Origin: Zobellia roscoffensis
GTDB lineage: Bacteria > Bacteroidota > Bacteroidia > Flavobacteriales > Flavobacteriaceae
Length of the DNA stretch: 64,000 bases
Assembly: GCF_015330165.1 (NCBI RefSeq)
Contig: NZ_JADDXT010000002.1
Location: 1,362,504-1,426,503 of the forward strand
Direction: 5' to 3'
Under the pieces are notes generated by a model that saw only the letters and a program-made list of their open reading frames with translations, had not been told where the DNA came from and made no database searches. Positions 1 through 8,760 of this stretch are shown here, one piece after another. Every line of letters starts with the position of its first letter. The first letter of the stretch is position 1. A program made the position numbers and the translations under genes.

Positions 1-1145
1 ACCTCTAACTGTTTTAAAGTAGGCCCGTATTGCCGTTTTCTGGCATCCAAGAATTTTTCTTTCCATTCCGGCTCCAATTTATCCATAGACAAAACCGTGT
101 TGGAGTCCATACCGTTAGCATCTGCTTTTTTTAACTGAGCCTCTGGTGAAAGAAGAAAATTAATGACCTGCATCGCTCCTGCTTTTTGAGGTGCATTGTG
201 TAAGATACCTAGGTAATTAGAATTTCTAATGGTTCCGTTTTCCCAAGCATACCCTTTGGTTGATTTTGGATAAAGACCAGTCAGTACTTTATCCTCAATA
301 CCGCCTTCACTAAAACCGTAGGCAATGAGCAATTCTCCATTGGCATATAACTGATTCATTTTGGATTGCTCTTTAGGAAACGTACTTCCTTCTTTCCAAA
401 AATACTGTTTGTTATTATTAATAAAGCTCCATAGCTTCTCGGATAGCTGATTGTACTTCTCCTCATCAAATGAACCATTTAGTGCATTGGGGCCACCACC
501 TAACTCTGCCATAAAACTTTTTAAGAGTGTCATTCCCGTAAAGTCATTGGATATGGTAAATGTTCCTGGGTGCTCCCTAAGGAACTTTTCCAACTCAGGA
601 ATGCTTTTAGGTGGACTTGGCAACTTTTCTGAATCGTATACGATTGCAAATTGATTAACACTCCACGGGGCTTCCATACCATTTACAGCCTGCTGAAAGT
701 CCGTGCTAATATAAGAATCTTCAAAGTTGATTAAAGATGCATTTGGAAGCAATCCTACAAACGGACCCCATAGCCCTTCTATCTTTCTCAATTGAAAAAA
801 TGTCTCTCCATTAATCCAAACCATGTCTACCTGTCCTTGTTCAATATCAGCCTGTTTTTCTCCCATGACCAGCTGAACAATCTCAGGTCCTTGACCTCCA
901 CTAATTTGTAAGTCGATGTTGAATTTTTTCTTAACACTTGGCACCACATAATTATTGATGTAGTCATTAATAGCCGTACTGCCTTGCCACATCATAAAAT
1001 TAACTGTAGTACCCTCGGCATTTTCCTCAATTTCTTCCCATGATGCACTTTTAAGTTTATTACTGTCCTGGGGTACTTTTTCCTTACAAGAAAGCACAAT
1101 GACACTCATTAAAAAACCGAACAGTATATATTTAGTCCTTTTCAT
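1..1145 (-). CDS. YnjB-like ABC transporter solute-binding lipoprotein (3' end cut by window)
   Basis: Periplasmic or membrane-anchored substrate-binding component of an ABC importer, of the E. coli YnjB type. I translated 381 codons; YnjB is about 390 residues, so only a short C-terminal piece lies outside the window. The N-terminus is a lipoprotein signal with lipobox VLSC (Cys20). The mature part begins with SWEEIEENAEGTTVNFMMWQ, which aligns from memory with the start of mature YnjB, and later has VDMVWINGE and FLLSPEAQLKKAD, also typical of that family. AGAGGT lies just upstream of the ATG. It is the third gene behind susC and susD, 81 bp after susD, so it probably receives what SusCD brings across the outer membrane. 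The matching permease and ATPase would be expected beyond position 1. The substrate is unknown. Confidence 0.8.
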   Translation of the reverse strand, partial: MKRTKYILFGFLMSVIVLSCKEKVPQDSNKLKSASWEEIEENAEGTTVNFMMWQGSTAINDYINNYVVPSVKKKFNIDLQISGGQGPEIVQLVMGEKQADIEQGQVDMVWINGETFFQLRKIEGLWGPFVGLLPNASLINFEDSYISTDFQQAVNGMEAPWSVNQFAIVYDSEKLPSPPKSIPELEKFLREHPGTFTISNDFTGMTLLKSFMAELGGGPNALNGSFDEEKYNQLSEKLWSFINNNKQYFWKEGSTFPKEQSKMNQLYANGELLIAYGFSEGGIEDKVLTGLYPKSTKGYAWENGTIRNSNYLGILHNAPQKAGAMQVINFLLSPEAQLKKADANGMDSNTVLSMDKLEPEWKEKFLDARKRQYGPTLKQLE

Positions 1146-1226
1146 TAAAATTACCTCTGTTTATTTATAAATCACTTAGTCGCTTAATGGGTGAATCCTT
1201 TTAAAAATGTTCAACTTATTTTTAAG

Positions 1227-2696
1227 CTAGTCTTTTTCCCACCAACCTTTACTGTTGATATTATCCCCTCCAATTCTTTCTGCGGCAGCTTTATAATTTG
1301 CACTATTAGTAGCCTGCTCAGATTCCGGATACAAATACCGAACGGGATATTTATCATTGTTCAAATTATCCGGTCCTGGTTTTAATTCAGGAATACCCGT
1401 TCTACGAACATTAAACCAGGCTTCGTGTCCATTAGAAATTAGACTAAACCATTTTTGGGTCAAAATCTTATTAAGATTATCCACGCCACTAAGAGCAACC
1501 GATTCTTGTGTTAGGTATTCTGTAGGAACCTCAACCCCATAATACTCAAAACTTGCAGCAATTCCTGCTTGGTAAAAGGTTTGAACATCCCCTGAAATAT
1601 AACCCCGTTCCGCCGCTTCTGCTAAAGCGAACTGCACTTCTGAATACTGCATAAACTGAGCATCTACTCCGTCAGGAACATCTCTAAAAATAGCACCGAA
1701 CAAAGAAACGTCGTTTAAATCGATTCCTTTTTCTGCAATAGTTTCTCGATCTTGACCATTGACCAATCCCTTGAATTCAGGATTTCCTGTATTAATGCTT
1801 ACCTGGGTTGGTTTGTACAAAACCTCAACCCTGGGGTCGTTCCACAAAGTTAAAACCGAATCAACGGTTGCCGTCATGCGGTGTTCTTGATATAGGCCCA
1901 AAGCGGCCAATGTCATTGGGTATTGATTAGGTGCCGAAGTCAAATAAGGTAGAACCGCATTATCTGCATTGGATTGCATCAACTTTCCCGAAGATGCCAA
2001 AGTCTGAATTTCCGAATAATCCGTCAATCGCTTACTAATGCGCATAAGATATCGCAACCGTAATGAATTGGCAAAACGCATCCATTTGTTTAAATCCCCA
2101 TTAAAAAGCACATCACCACTAATACTTGCCGTTGAATTCTCTAGCGTAATTGCCGCACGTTCCAAAACAACTAAAATTCCTGTTTCCGGATCTGTATAAA
2201 TGCTTTCTTGTGTATCATAAGCAGGTGTAAACTGGCCCTCCAACGCATTAACGGCATCGGTATAGGGCACATCTCCCCACATATCCGTCAATTGAGAGAA
2301 CAGAAAGCTTTGCATTATATCTCCAATGGCGTTATAAGCCTCATTAGAGCCTTGTAGCTCTCGCATTGATTTTATATCACTCAATAACTGAAAAATAGTA
2401 TTCCAGTACTCGCTATTCGTTCCCATTTCGTAACGGTCAATGCGCTCAAATTCTACACTAGCCGCAAACTGCTGAATGTAATTAGCCAAACGAAACCCTT
2501 GATTGTACGCATTTTGGTCCGCTTCCACCGAAATAACGTTAGCAAGCAAAAACTGCGGATCAACCGATTCCGGAGCGTTCGGGTTTTCGTTCAGTTCTTC
2601 AAACTCATCTGTGCATCCGCCAAGAAGCAAGACAAAACTTAAAAAACCTGATATATATAGTTTGTTCATTGTTTTAATTTTTTGTTTTCCTTTCAT
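1227..2696 (-). CDS. SusD/RagB family outer-membrane lipoprotein (SusD-like_2 type)
   Basis: Surface lipoprotein that caps a SusC-type TonB-dependent channel and helps capture the nutrient. It has 489 residues, a signal peptide with lipobox LLGGC (Cys28), then the typical opening DEFEELNENPNAP. The helical SusD body follows, with VDPQFLLANV and LANYIQQFAAS, and near the C-terminus GHEAWFNVRRTG, the hallmark of the SusD-like_2 subgroup. The start at 2696 is preferred over an in-frame ATG at 2669 because a strong AGAGGAGG lies four bases before it. The gene starts 11 bp after susC, so the pair is co-transcribed. No glycoside hydrolase, lyase or sulfatase is nearby, so this may not be a polysaccharide utilisation locus; the ligand is unknown. 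Confidence 0.93.
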   Translation of the reverse strand: MKGKQKIKTMNKLYISGFLSFVLLLGGCTDEFEELNENPNAPESVDPQFLLANVISVEADQNAYNQGFRLANYIQQFAASVEFERIDRYEMGTNSEYWNTIFQLLSDIKSMRELQGSNEAYNAIGDIMQSFLFSQLTDMWGDVPYTDAVNALEGQFTPAYDTQESIYTDPETGILVVLERAAITLENSTASISGDVLFNGDLNKWMRFANSLRLRYLMRISKRLTDYSEIQTLASSGKLMQSNADNAVLPYLTSAPNQYPMTLAALGLYQEHRMTATVDSVLTLWNDPRVEVLYKPTQVSINTGNPEFKGLVNGQDRETIAEKGIDLNDVSLFGAIFRDVPDGVDAQFMQYSEVQFALAEAAERGYISGDVQTFYQAGIAASFEYYGVEVPTEYLTQESVALSGVDNLNKILTQKWFSLISNGHEAWFNVRRTGIPELKPGPDNLNNDKYPVRYLYPESEQATNSANYKAAAERIGGDNINSKGWWEKD

Positions 2697-2700
2697 AATT

Positions 2701-2708
2701 CCTCCTCT
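2701..2708 (-). promoter_or_regulatory. Strong Shine-Dalgarno sequence before susD, touching the susC stop
   Basis: On the minus strand AGAGGAGG lies four bases before the susD ATG, and its first base is the last base of the susC stop codon. Shine-Dalgarno sites this complete are uncommon in Bacteroidota, where most genes lack one. The placement suggests that translation of susD is tied to termination on susC. The function is inferred. Confidence 0.6.
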
Positions 2709-5700
2709 TAAAAATCAGTTTTAACACTGAAGCCAAAACTTCGAGTGGATGGATATGAAAAGTCTTCTACACCGTAAACAATTCGTTGTTCTTGCAACGC
2801 ATTGAGTTCTGGGTCAAAATGTGGGTTCTCCGTAAACAACAATAAATTGCTACCCACTAAGCCTAACTTGATATTCTGAAAGCCAATGGATTTTGACACT
2901 TTTCCCGGTAGATTATAATACAGACCTAACTGACGCAGTTTTACATAAGACGCACTATAAAGCGCGCTGTCTTCATTACCGCGATCAAAAAAGTTGTTGT
3001 AAAATTGACTTGCCGGGACTGCTGTAGTATTCGGCACGTATTCCGGGCTTTCGGTAGTTCCTACATTTACGACCCCATCGCCAACGACACCATCTTCCCG
3101 ACCCACTAGAGTTTCTTGCAAAACACCCGAAGTACTACCCAATGCTTTTATTCTGGAAATGATCGTGCCTCCTTTTCTCCAATCGAAAAGTATGGTCATA
3201 TCTATATTTTTATAGGAAAACTTGTTATTGAAGCCTACCGTAAAATCAGGATTATAATTTCCTAAAAGCCTAAGATTACCATCTTGTATGGGCAAACCAT
3301 TATCTCCATAAACGGTTTTACCATCTACCTCAACAAAACCGGTACCGTACATGTCCCCTACACGACCGTTCTCACGAGCAATATAGAAAACAGTATTGGA
3401 GCCTCCTCCACCAGAAAATACATTGGCGGTACCTGTTACAAATTGATCTACGCCTTCGGGCAACTTGGTAACTTCACTTTTATAAGTTGAATAATTTACT
3501 GATGATTGCCAATTAAAATCTTCCGAACGAATAATTTCAGCACTTACCAAAGCTTCAAACCCTCTGGTTCTTACTTCGCCTCCATTTACATTAAAATTGG
3601 AAAACCCGCTGGTCTGCGAAATAGGTCTGGAAATGATCTGGTCAATACTCGTATTCTGATATCCTGCTAAATCCAACTGAAACCTTCCATCTAAAAACCA
3701 TGCTTCCAAACCAGCCTCTAATGCATTTAGACGTTCAGGTCTTAGATTGGCGTTCTTCAACACCGTTTCATTGGTGACCCGAAAACTAGACCCATAATTT
3801 TGGTTAAAAACAAAGTTCTGAACGTTTTGATACGGGTCTGTATCATTACCCACACTTGCCGCACTAAACCTTAAGTTCAAATAAGATATAGCTTCAGGAA
3901 GGGTAAACATATTACTTACCACATAACTAAGTCCCGCTGAATAGTATCCGAAAGAATTATTATCGCTCGGTAACGTACTACTCCAATCATTTCTATAAGT
4001 GGCATCAAAATACAGTGAATTTTTATAGGAGAGATTCCCACTTGCATATACGCTATTAATGCGTTTATTGAATTTCTGACTATCACCCACAAGTGGTGTT
4101 CTTGAGTTTGCCAATGTATAAATTCCAGGGATTGCTAATTGTGAAGCTTCTGAGTATTTATATTGAATGTCTTGGTCAAAACGGTTTGCTCCGGCTGATA
4201 CATTGTATTTCCAATCGTCATTAATCTTATCCGAATATGAAAGTAGCACATCTGTATTCAACTCGCGAAATCGCACATCATCTTCACGATACGTACCCAA
4301 CGGATTTTGATTGGTACTCACCGCTCGACGGAATTCCCTTTTATCATCATACGTATCAATACCGGCGCGAACACTTAGACTTAGCTTATCCGTAATATCG
4401 TAGGTAGCAGATGCGTTTCCTAAAATTCGGTTTTTATTAAAGCTATTTGTGTTTTCATAGACGGTTAAATAGGGGTTGGTCAACCATAAGTAATTGAAAT
4501 CATAATGCTGAATACCTTCTTGGCTTGCCTGCCAATAGTTCCGTAGCGACTCCACATTGGTATTTCTACCTGTCCAGTTGAATCCGTACAGCGGATTTTC
4601 ATAGCCATAACCCAAATTCGGTCTATTACCACTTCGGGTATTGATGTAATTCAGGAAGGCTTTGACCTTCAACTTTTCATGCACGTTTTGGTCTACACTC
4701 ACGGCAAGACCATTCCGTTTTAAATCCGTATTCGGCACAATACCATCATTTTTTAGGTTACTATATGATAATCTTGCACTTCCTTTTTCACCTCCTGTGC
4801 TTATTGAAATGTTATTTTGATAGGTAACTCCTGTTTCAAAGAAATTACGAACGTTGTCCGGTCTTGACACCCACGGTGTAGGGGTTATATCCGTAAACGA
4901 ACCATCTGGACGGGTTCTGGAAATCACATCTCCTGCCCTTACAGGATTACCGTTGATATCTGTGGAAGGACTATCGAACTGAGCAATAAACTGCCCTTGG
5001 TCTAAACGCGGGCCATAGCTGCTGATTCCTCCGTCATTTAAACCTGCGCCAATTCCATTTTGAAAGGCATATTCACCATTGGAACCTCCGCCATACTCGT
5101 TTTGGTAATCTGGCAAGGTCAACAAAGTTTCCACCGTTAACGTACTGTTTATACTTATTCCTAAGCCTTTCTTCTTCCGGCCTCTTTTGGTCGTAATGAC
5201 TACCACACCGTTTGCGGCACGCGCACCATATAAGGCCGCGGAACCAGCTCCTTTTAAAATAGAGATCGAAGCAATATCATCTGGACTAATATCTGCACCA
5301 CCATTACCGAAATCTACTTCTTGGAGTGCTCCATCGTTTACCAGATTACTTGTAATCTGCTCATTACTAATAGGTACACCATCAACAACAAACAAGGGTT
5401 GGTTACTACCTCCCAAAGAGTTTTCTCCCCGAATTACAATTCGCGAAGAAGAACCCACACCTGAAGAGCCATTTGTAATCTGAACACCCGCAACGCGACC
5501 TGCAAGGCTGTTGACCATGTTCGTTAGCGGTACTTCGGTAAGCTGTTCTGCTTTAACCGTTGTTACCGCAGAAACCAAAGATTGTTTCTCTCTTTCTATA
5601 CCCAAAGCAGTCACCACAATTTCATCTAACTGTTCCGAAGAGAGTTCTAGTGTAATGACCTCAGGTAGCTTTCCATTAACCGTTTCGATCTCTTTGGTTA

Positions 5701-5926
5701 TATATCCTATGGATGCAATACTGACAGTAAAAAAAGTTGCTTCCGTTTCTAAATTAAAGAAACCCAATTCATCAGAAACTACATAATTATTGGTTCCTAG
5801 CTCGTTTACAGTAGCGTAGGGTACAGGATTATTATCTGTATCTATCAATTTTGCAGTGTAGGTGTTAGACTGGCCGTACGCCATTACCACACATAGCTGC
5901 ATAAGCGCTATTATAGCTGTTTTCAT
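2708..5926 (-). CDS. SusC/RagA family TonB-dependent outer-membrane receptor
   Basis: Energy-driven outer-membrane importer of 1072 residues, the usual size for SusC. After a signal peptide (about residues 1-19, ending YGQ) comes a carboxypeptidase-regulatory-like domain (about 22-93). A TonB-box-like stretch DEIVVTALG (101-109) follows, then the plug domain (about 115-246) with the SusC signatures LAGRVAGVQI, LFVVDGVP, GSAALYGARAANGVVVIT and KRGRKKKG. The rest is a 22-strand type barrel ending in the aromatic-terminated SVKTDF. It is the first of three import genes and lies 84 bp downstream of the DUF2064 gene on the same strand. No FecR/anti-sigma pair is nearby, and the only local regulator is the divergent TetR protein. 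The substrate cannot be told from sequence. Confidence 0.95.
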   Translation of the reverse strand: MKTAIIALMQLCVVMAYGQSNTYTAKLIDTDNNPVPYATVNELGTNNYVVSDELGFFNLETEATFFTVSIASIGYITKEIETVNGKLPEVITLELSSEQLDEIVVTALGIEREKQSLVSAVTTVKAEQLTEVPLTNMVNSLAGRVAGVQITNGSSGVGSSSRIVIRGENSLGGSNQPLFVVDGVPISNEQITSNLVNDGALQEVDFGNGGADISPDDIASISILKGAGSAALYGARAANGVVVITTKRGRKKKGLGISINSTLTVETLLTLPDYQNEYGGGSNGEYAFQNGIGAGLNDGGISSYGPRLDQGQFIAQFDSPSTDINGNPVRAGDVISRTRPDGSFTDITPTPWVSRPDNVRNFFETGVTYQNNISISTGGEKGSARLSYSNLKNDGIVPNTDLKRNGLAVSVDQNVHEKLKVKAFLNYINTRSGNRPNLGYGYENPLYGFNWTGRNTNVESLRNYWQASQEGIQHYDFNYLWLTNPYLTVYENTNSFNKNRILGNASATYDITDKLSLSVRAGIDTYDDKREFRRAVSTNQNPLGTYREDDVRFRELNTDVLLSYSDKINDDWKYNVSAGANRFDQDIQYKYSEASQLAIPGIYTLANSRTPLVGDSQKFNKRINSVYASGNLSYKNSLYFDATYRNDWSSTLPSDNNSFGYYSAGLSYVVSNMFTLPEAISYLNLRFSAASVGNDTDPYQNVQNFVFNQNYGSSFRVTNETVLKNANLRPERLNALEAGLEAWFLDGRFQLDLAGYQNTSIDQIISRPISQTSGFSNFNVNGGEVRTRGFEALVSAEIIRSEDFNWQSSVNYSTYKSEVTKLPEGVDQFVTGTANVFSGGGGSNTVFYIARENGRVGDMYGTGFVEVDGKTVYGDNGLPIQDGNLRLLGNYNPDFTVGFNNKFSYKNIDMTILFDWRKGGTIISRIKALGSTSGVLQETLVGREDGVVGDGVVNVGTTESPEYVPNTTAVPASQFYNNFFDRGNEDSALYSASYVKLRQLGLYYNLPGKVSKSIGFQNIKLGLVGSNLLLFTENPHFDPELNALQEQRIVYGVEDFSYPSTRSFGFSVKTDF

Positions 5927-6010
5927 TAAAATTCAATAAGGGTTGTTATTTGTTTTACGAAAAAGAAAAACCACTAGGCATCTTCCTTTTCTAACCTTTT
6001 AAGGTTTAAA

Positions 6011-6721
6011 CTACGCTGCAATGAAGAATGCAGGAGGACCTCTTAATTGAGAAGAAAATGAATATTCGTTTGAATAATAAAGTGCTTTTAAGTGATAAGT
6101 ACGATTTGTATTGGCCGATAAATGGTTTAGAATGAACTCAACTAAAACAACGTCATCAGAAGTATATAAAAATTGATGCAGCGCATGAGCGGTATCAATG
6201 TCCGAAAGCTCTCCGAAACAATGTGTTTTTGCTCCCTTCCAATACACACCATTAACCAGTGTATGGAACAACGTAGACTGTAACCACGGAAGCGCTTTAA
6301 ATCCATCTACATCAAAAAACTCTTTACGCATCCCTAACAGATAGATTCCTCCATCTGTTGAAGGACCAACCACCATATCAACATTCTGAATTTGCTCAAC
6401 AGCCTGTTCTAGTATTTCGGAAGTTAAATCTGGCGTGTCATTACCAATAGAAAGTACTTTGGTGTAACCTAAGTCAAAAAGTTCCTGAAAGGCATTTGCA
6501 TAGCGTTCTCCAAAAGTTGTTCCTTTTTGAAGGCGCTCATCTATAACAACAACATCGGCTTGGGTTGCTGATGCAATTTTATGGGTTCGGTTTATAAGGA
6601 TGTCAAAAAAGCCTTTGGACGCCTTTTTATTACGTTTACCAAAAAGGGACTTTCGTTCTGCTTCCAGCTGTGCCGAAAGCGAGAATATCAAAATCGCGGT
6701 ATCCTTATTTTTTTGCCCCAT
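6011..6721 (-). CDS. DUF2064 (TIGR04282-like) glycosyltransferase-fold protein with extra C-terminal tail
   Basis: Member of the DUF2064/COG3222 family, which has a GT-A nucleotide-sugar fold; some members are annotated as arsenosugar-biosynthesis glycosyltransferases. Family marks are LSIGNDTPDLT (about 90-100), VVGPSTDGGIYLLGM (117-131) and the SDIDTAHAL motif (173-181). The recognisable domain ends near residue 186. About 50 more residues follow, ending QLRGPPAFFIAA, which I cannot match to the domain. The gene is directly upstream of susC on the same strand and divergent from the TetR gene, so it probably belongs to the import locus. An arsenic-related role is not supported by any neighbour seen here (no ArsM or ArsS). 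A 14-bp palindrome lies just after the stop, at 5993-6006. Confidence 0.78.
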   Translation of the reverse strand: MGQKNKDTAILIFSLSAQLEAERKSLFGKRNKKASKGFFDILINRTHKIASATQADVVVIDERLQKGTTFGERYANAFQELFDLGYTKVLSIGNDTPDLTSEILEQAVEQIQNVDMVVGPSTDGGIYLLGMRKEFFDVDGFKALPWLQSTLFHTLVNGVYWKGAKTHCFGELSDIDTAHALHQFLYTSDDVVLVEFILNHLSANTNRTYHLKALYYSNEYSFSSQLRGPPAFFIAA

Positions 6722-7084
6722 TTATCAACTTTCGTCGTAATTGTTTTTGAACCTTACTTCTCTTTTGGGTGCAAGTTACTAAAGAAGTAACAAGCATTCT
6801 ACCATACTATAGATAATTTCCTACAAATTAATATAGTATCATTAGTCCGTAAACACACCTAAATCATGATTTTAAATCAATTAGCTATAGTATTTTACTC
6901 GGTAATCGACATTAATTAACCGACCACGTGGTTTGTAGGTCGCTCGTTGAATGACCTCATTTTTAACCTTTTGGACACTTAAACGAAAAAATTGGTCAGA
7001 CGACCCCTATTTCCGAACATAGCTTTCACTCCTAGTGTTCTTTGTATGAGACCCAACGGTCTGTTTAACCCAAATTTTAAAATT
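6722..7084. promoter_or_regulatory. Divergent control region with candidate TetR operators
   Basis: This region separates the minus-strand uptake locus from the plus-strand tetR gene and must hold both promoters. ATACTATA occurs at 6804-6811. Its reverse complement TATAGTAT occurs at 6832-6839 and again at 6886-6893. A 10-bp perfect palindrome ACCACGTGGT lies at 6923-6932 inside a longer imperfect dyad. Any of these could be the operator for the adjacent regulator. The region is A+T rich, so the 8-mers could be chance. No gene is evident in it once the tetR start is placed at 7085. Confidence 0.35.
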
Positions 7085-7702
7085 ATGACCAAGAGCTTAA
7101 AACGCATGGCTACCATGCAAAGAATGCAAGTAACAGGACTAGAGCTTTTCTACAGAAACGGATACTACAATACAAGTGTTGATGATGTATTAAAAGAATT
7201 ATCTTTATCAAAAGGAGCCTTCTATTATCACTTTGAATCTAAAGAAGATTTCTTTATTCAAATTATAGAAAACCTATTGGTTCGTAAAATGTACAGTCAG
7301 CTTATAGAGCCAATTGAAGGTCACGAAAATACATTGGACCTTATCACACAGTGTTTTGAAGAAGCTTTAGAAACTGCCGTTCACAATGAATTTGACTTTG
7401 GTTTTGTGTTAAGTAATTTCATTAACGAGTTTAATGGTAAGAATGAAACTGTAATGAAACACCTAAACGATATTCTTCGTATTTGGGAAGTAAACTTGGT
7501 ATCTGCCGTACAACGAGGAAAGTTCAATGGCCATATTGATAGACATGTAGACAGTGAAGGTGTTGCCGTTTATCTTATGAGCTCTTACATTGGTGTGAGG
7601 ACCTTAATGGTAGAAACTGCCCCTAGCGCACGTAAATATCGTTTTATGTCTCAATTACGTCAATACTTTAAATCTATTGAGCCAAAAAGAGCCTCCGCTT
7701 AA
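7085..7702 (+). CDS. TetR/AcrR family transcriptional regulator
   Basis: DNA-binding repressor of 205 residues, normal for TetR proteins. The helix-turn-helix is in the N-terminal part: FYRNGYYNTSVDDVLKEL followed by SLSKGAFYYHFESKEDFF, a textbook TetR recognition segment. The remainder is an all-helical ligand-binding and dimerisation domain. I chose the ATG at 7085 because the 31 extra residues encoded upstream (from 6992) are proline- and phenylalanine-rich and unlike any TetR N-terminus, while MTKSLKRMATMQRM reads as a normal first helix. It is divergent from the DUF2064-susC-susD-binding-protein genes, so local control of that locus is likely but inferred. The gene ends 8 bp from the convergent GT9 gene. 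Confidence 0.88.
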   Translation: MTKSLKRMATMQRMQVTGLELFYRNGYYNTSVDDVLKELSLSKGAFYYHFESKEDFFIQIIENLLVRKMYSQLIEPIEGHENTLDLITQCFEEALETAVHNEFDFGFVLSNFINEFNGKNETVMKHLNDILRIWEVNLVSAVQRGKFNGHIDRHVDSEGVAVYLMSSYIGVRTLMVETAPSARKYRFMSQLRQYFKSIEPKRASA

Positions 7703-7710
7703 AGCAAATT

Positions 7711-8760
7711 TTACTCCGAGTAAAGAACGTGCTCAATTTTCTGTACCACTTGTTCCGGCAGAATGCTGTTCATGGCCAGCTCATAACCTTCAGGCATTTT
7801 ATTGCCATAAATAGAAGTTGGAATAAGCGGAAATTTTACTCGGTCAGCACAAAGAGCATTATTAATATCTTGACCAAAAGGAAAGAATCCGGCATACGGA
7901 TGGGTAACCCCCCAAATAGTAATTACCGGAATACCGAACATTGCCGCCAAATGTGCATTGCCGCTATCCATAGATAACATAATATCTAAATTTGAAATGA
8001 GGCCAAGTTCGTCACTAAATGAAAGTTTACCTACCATGTTCAAACAATTTTCAAAATTGGAATTGAAAACTTCTAGCTGTTCTTCTTGAGCGGAACCACC
8101 TCCAAAAAGGAAAATCTTATATTTTCCGGTAGTGTTAAGTTTTTCAATCACCTCTTTCATTAATTCCAATGGATAGGTTTTGCCTTCAAAAGCAGCGAAA
8201 GGGGCAATACCAATCCACTTTTTAGAATCAGATCCGGTGATTTTAATTATTTCATCTGACAGATCCGCTTTGGCCAATACCATATTTTGTGATAAATCGA
8301 TAGGGAAACCTAACTTCTGAAAAACATCAACATACCTCTGATGCGTAGATTTTAATGGTTTGAACTCTTTTGATTTACTAGAGGTCAACGCTTTTTTTTC
8401 TGCCCTCCCTTTATCAATTTGTACAACCGGAAAGCCACCATACCTGAAATATTTTTTTAAGACTTTGCTGCGCAGCACATTGTGCAGATCGGCAACGGCA
8501 TCAATTTTCAGTTTCCTAAGTTCTTTGTAAAGTTTCCAAAGGCCAAAAACCCCTTTATGTCTTCCCTTTACATCTGCTTCATAAACGCTAACGTTTGGTA
8601 ACGTAGCAAACATGGGACTAAAAAATTTACGCGTTAGCAGCGTAATTTTCAGGGTAGGGTATTGCTTTGAGAGCGCCACAAGAACAGGAACGGTCATAGC
8701 AACATCACCCATGGCCGAAAGCCGTATGACCAACAAATGTTCTGGTTTATTTTTGGCCAC
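7711..8760 (-). CDS. Glycosyltransferase family 9 (heptosyltransferase-like)
   Basis: GT-B enzyme of the ADP-heptose:LPS heptosyltransferase family, acting on lipopolysaccharide core at the inner face of the cytoplasmic membrane. It has 349 residues. The N-terminal half opens with LLVIRLSAMGDVAMTVPVL, the typical GT9 start, and the C-terminal half carries the donor-binding segment MDSGNAHLAAMFGIPVITIWG. The start codon is GTG (8758-8760), since no ATG is available before the upstream in-frame stop. The GTG sits inside the end of the DUF4254 gene, giving a 14-bp overlap and implying coupled translation. Whether the sugar is a heptose in this organism is not known. Confidence 0.85.
   Translation of the reverse strand: MAKNKPEHLLVIRLSAMGDVAMTVPVLVALSKQYPTLKITLLTRKFFSPMFATLPNVSVYEADVKGRHKGVFGLWKLYKELRKLKIDAVADLHNVLRSKVLKKYFRYGGFPVVQIDKGRAEKKALTSSKSKEFKPLKSTHQRYVDVFQKLGFPIDLSQNMVLAKADLSDEIIKITGSDSKKWIGIAPFAAFEGKTYPLELMKEVIEKLNTTGKYKIFLFGGGSAQEEQLEVFNSNFENCLNMVGKLSFSDELGLISNLDIMLSMDSGNAHLAAMFGIPVITIWGVTHPYAGFFPFGQDINNALCADRVKFPLIPTSIYGNKMPEGYELAMNSILPEQVVQKIEHVLYSE

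Noticed and set aside
6011..6721. Calling the DUF2064 protein an arsenosugar-biosynthesis glycosyltransferase
   Set aside because: The family name includes such enzymes, but no ArsM, ArsS or other arsenic gene is seen here, so only the family is reported.
6923..6932. ACCACGTGGT as a third parS site
   Set aside because: It shares only the CACGTG core with parS; the outer TGTT and AACA bases are absent, so it is better read as a possible TetR operator.
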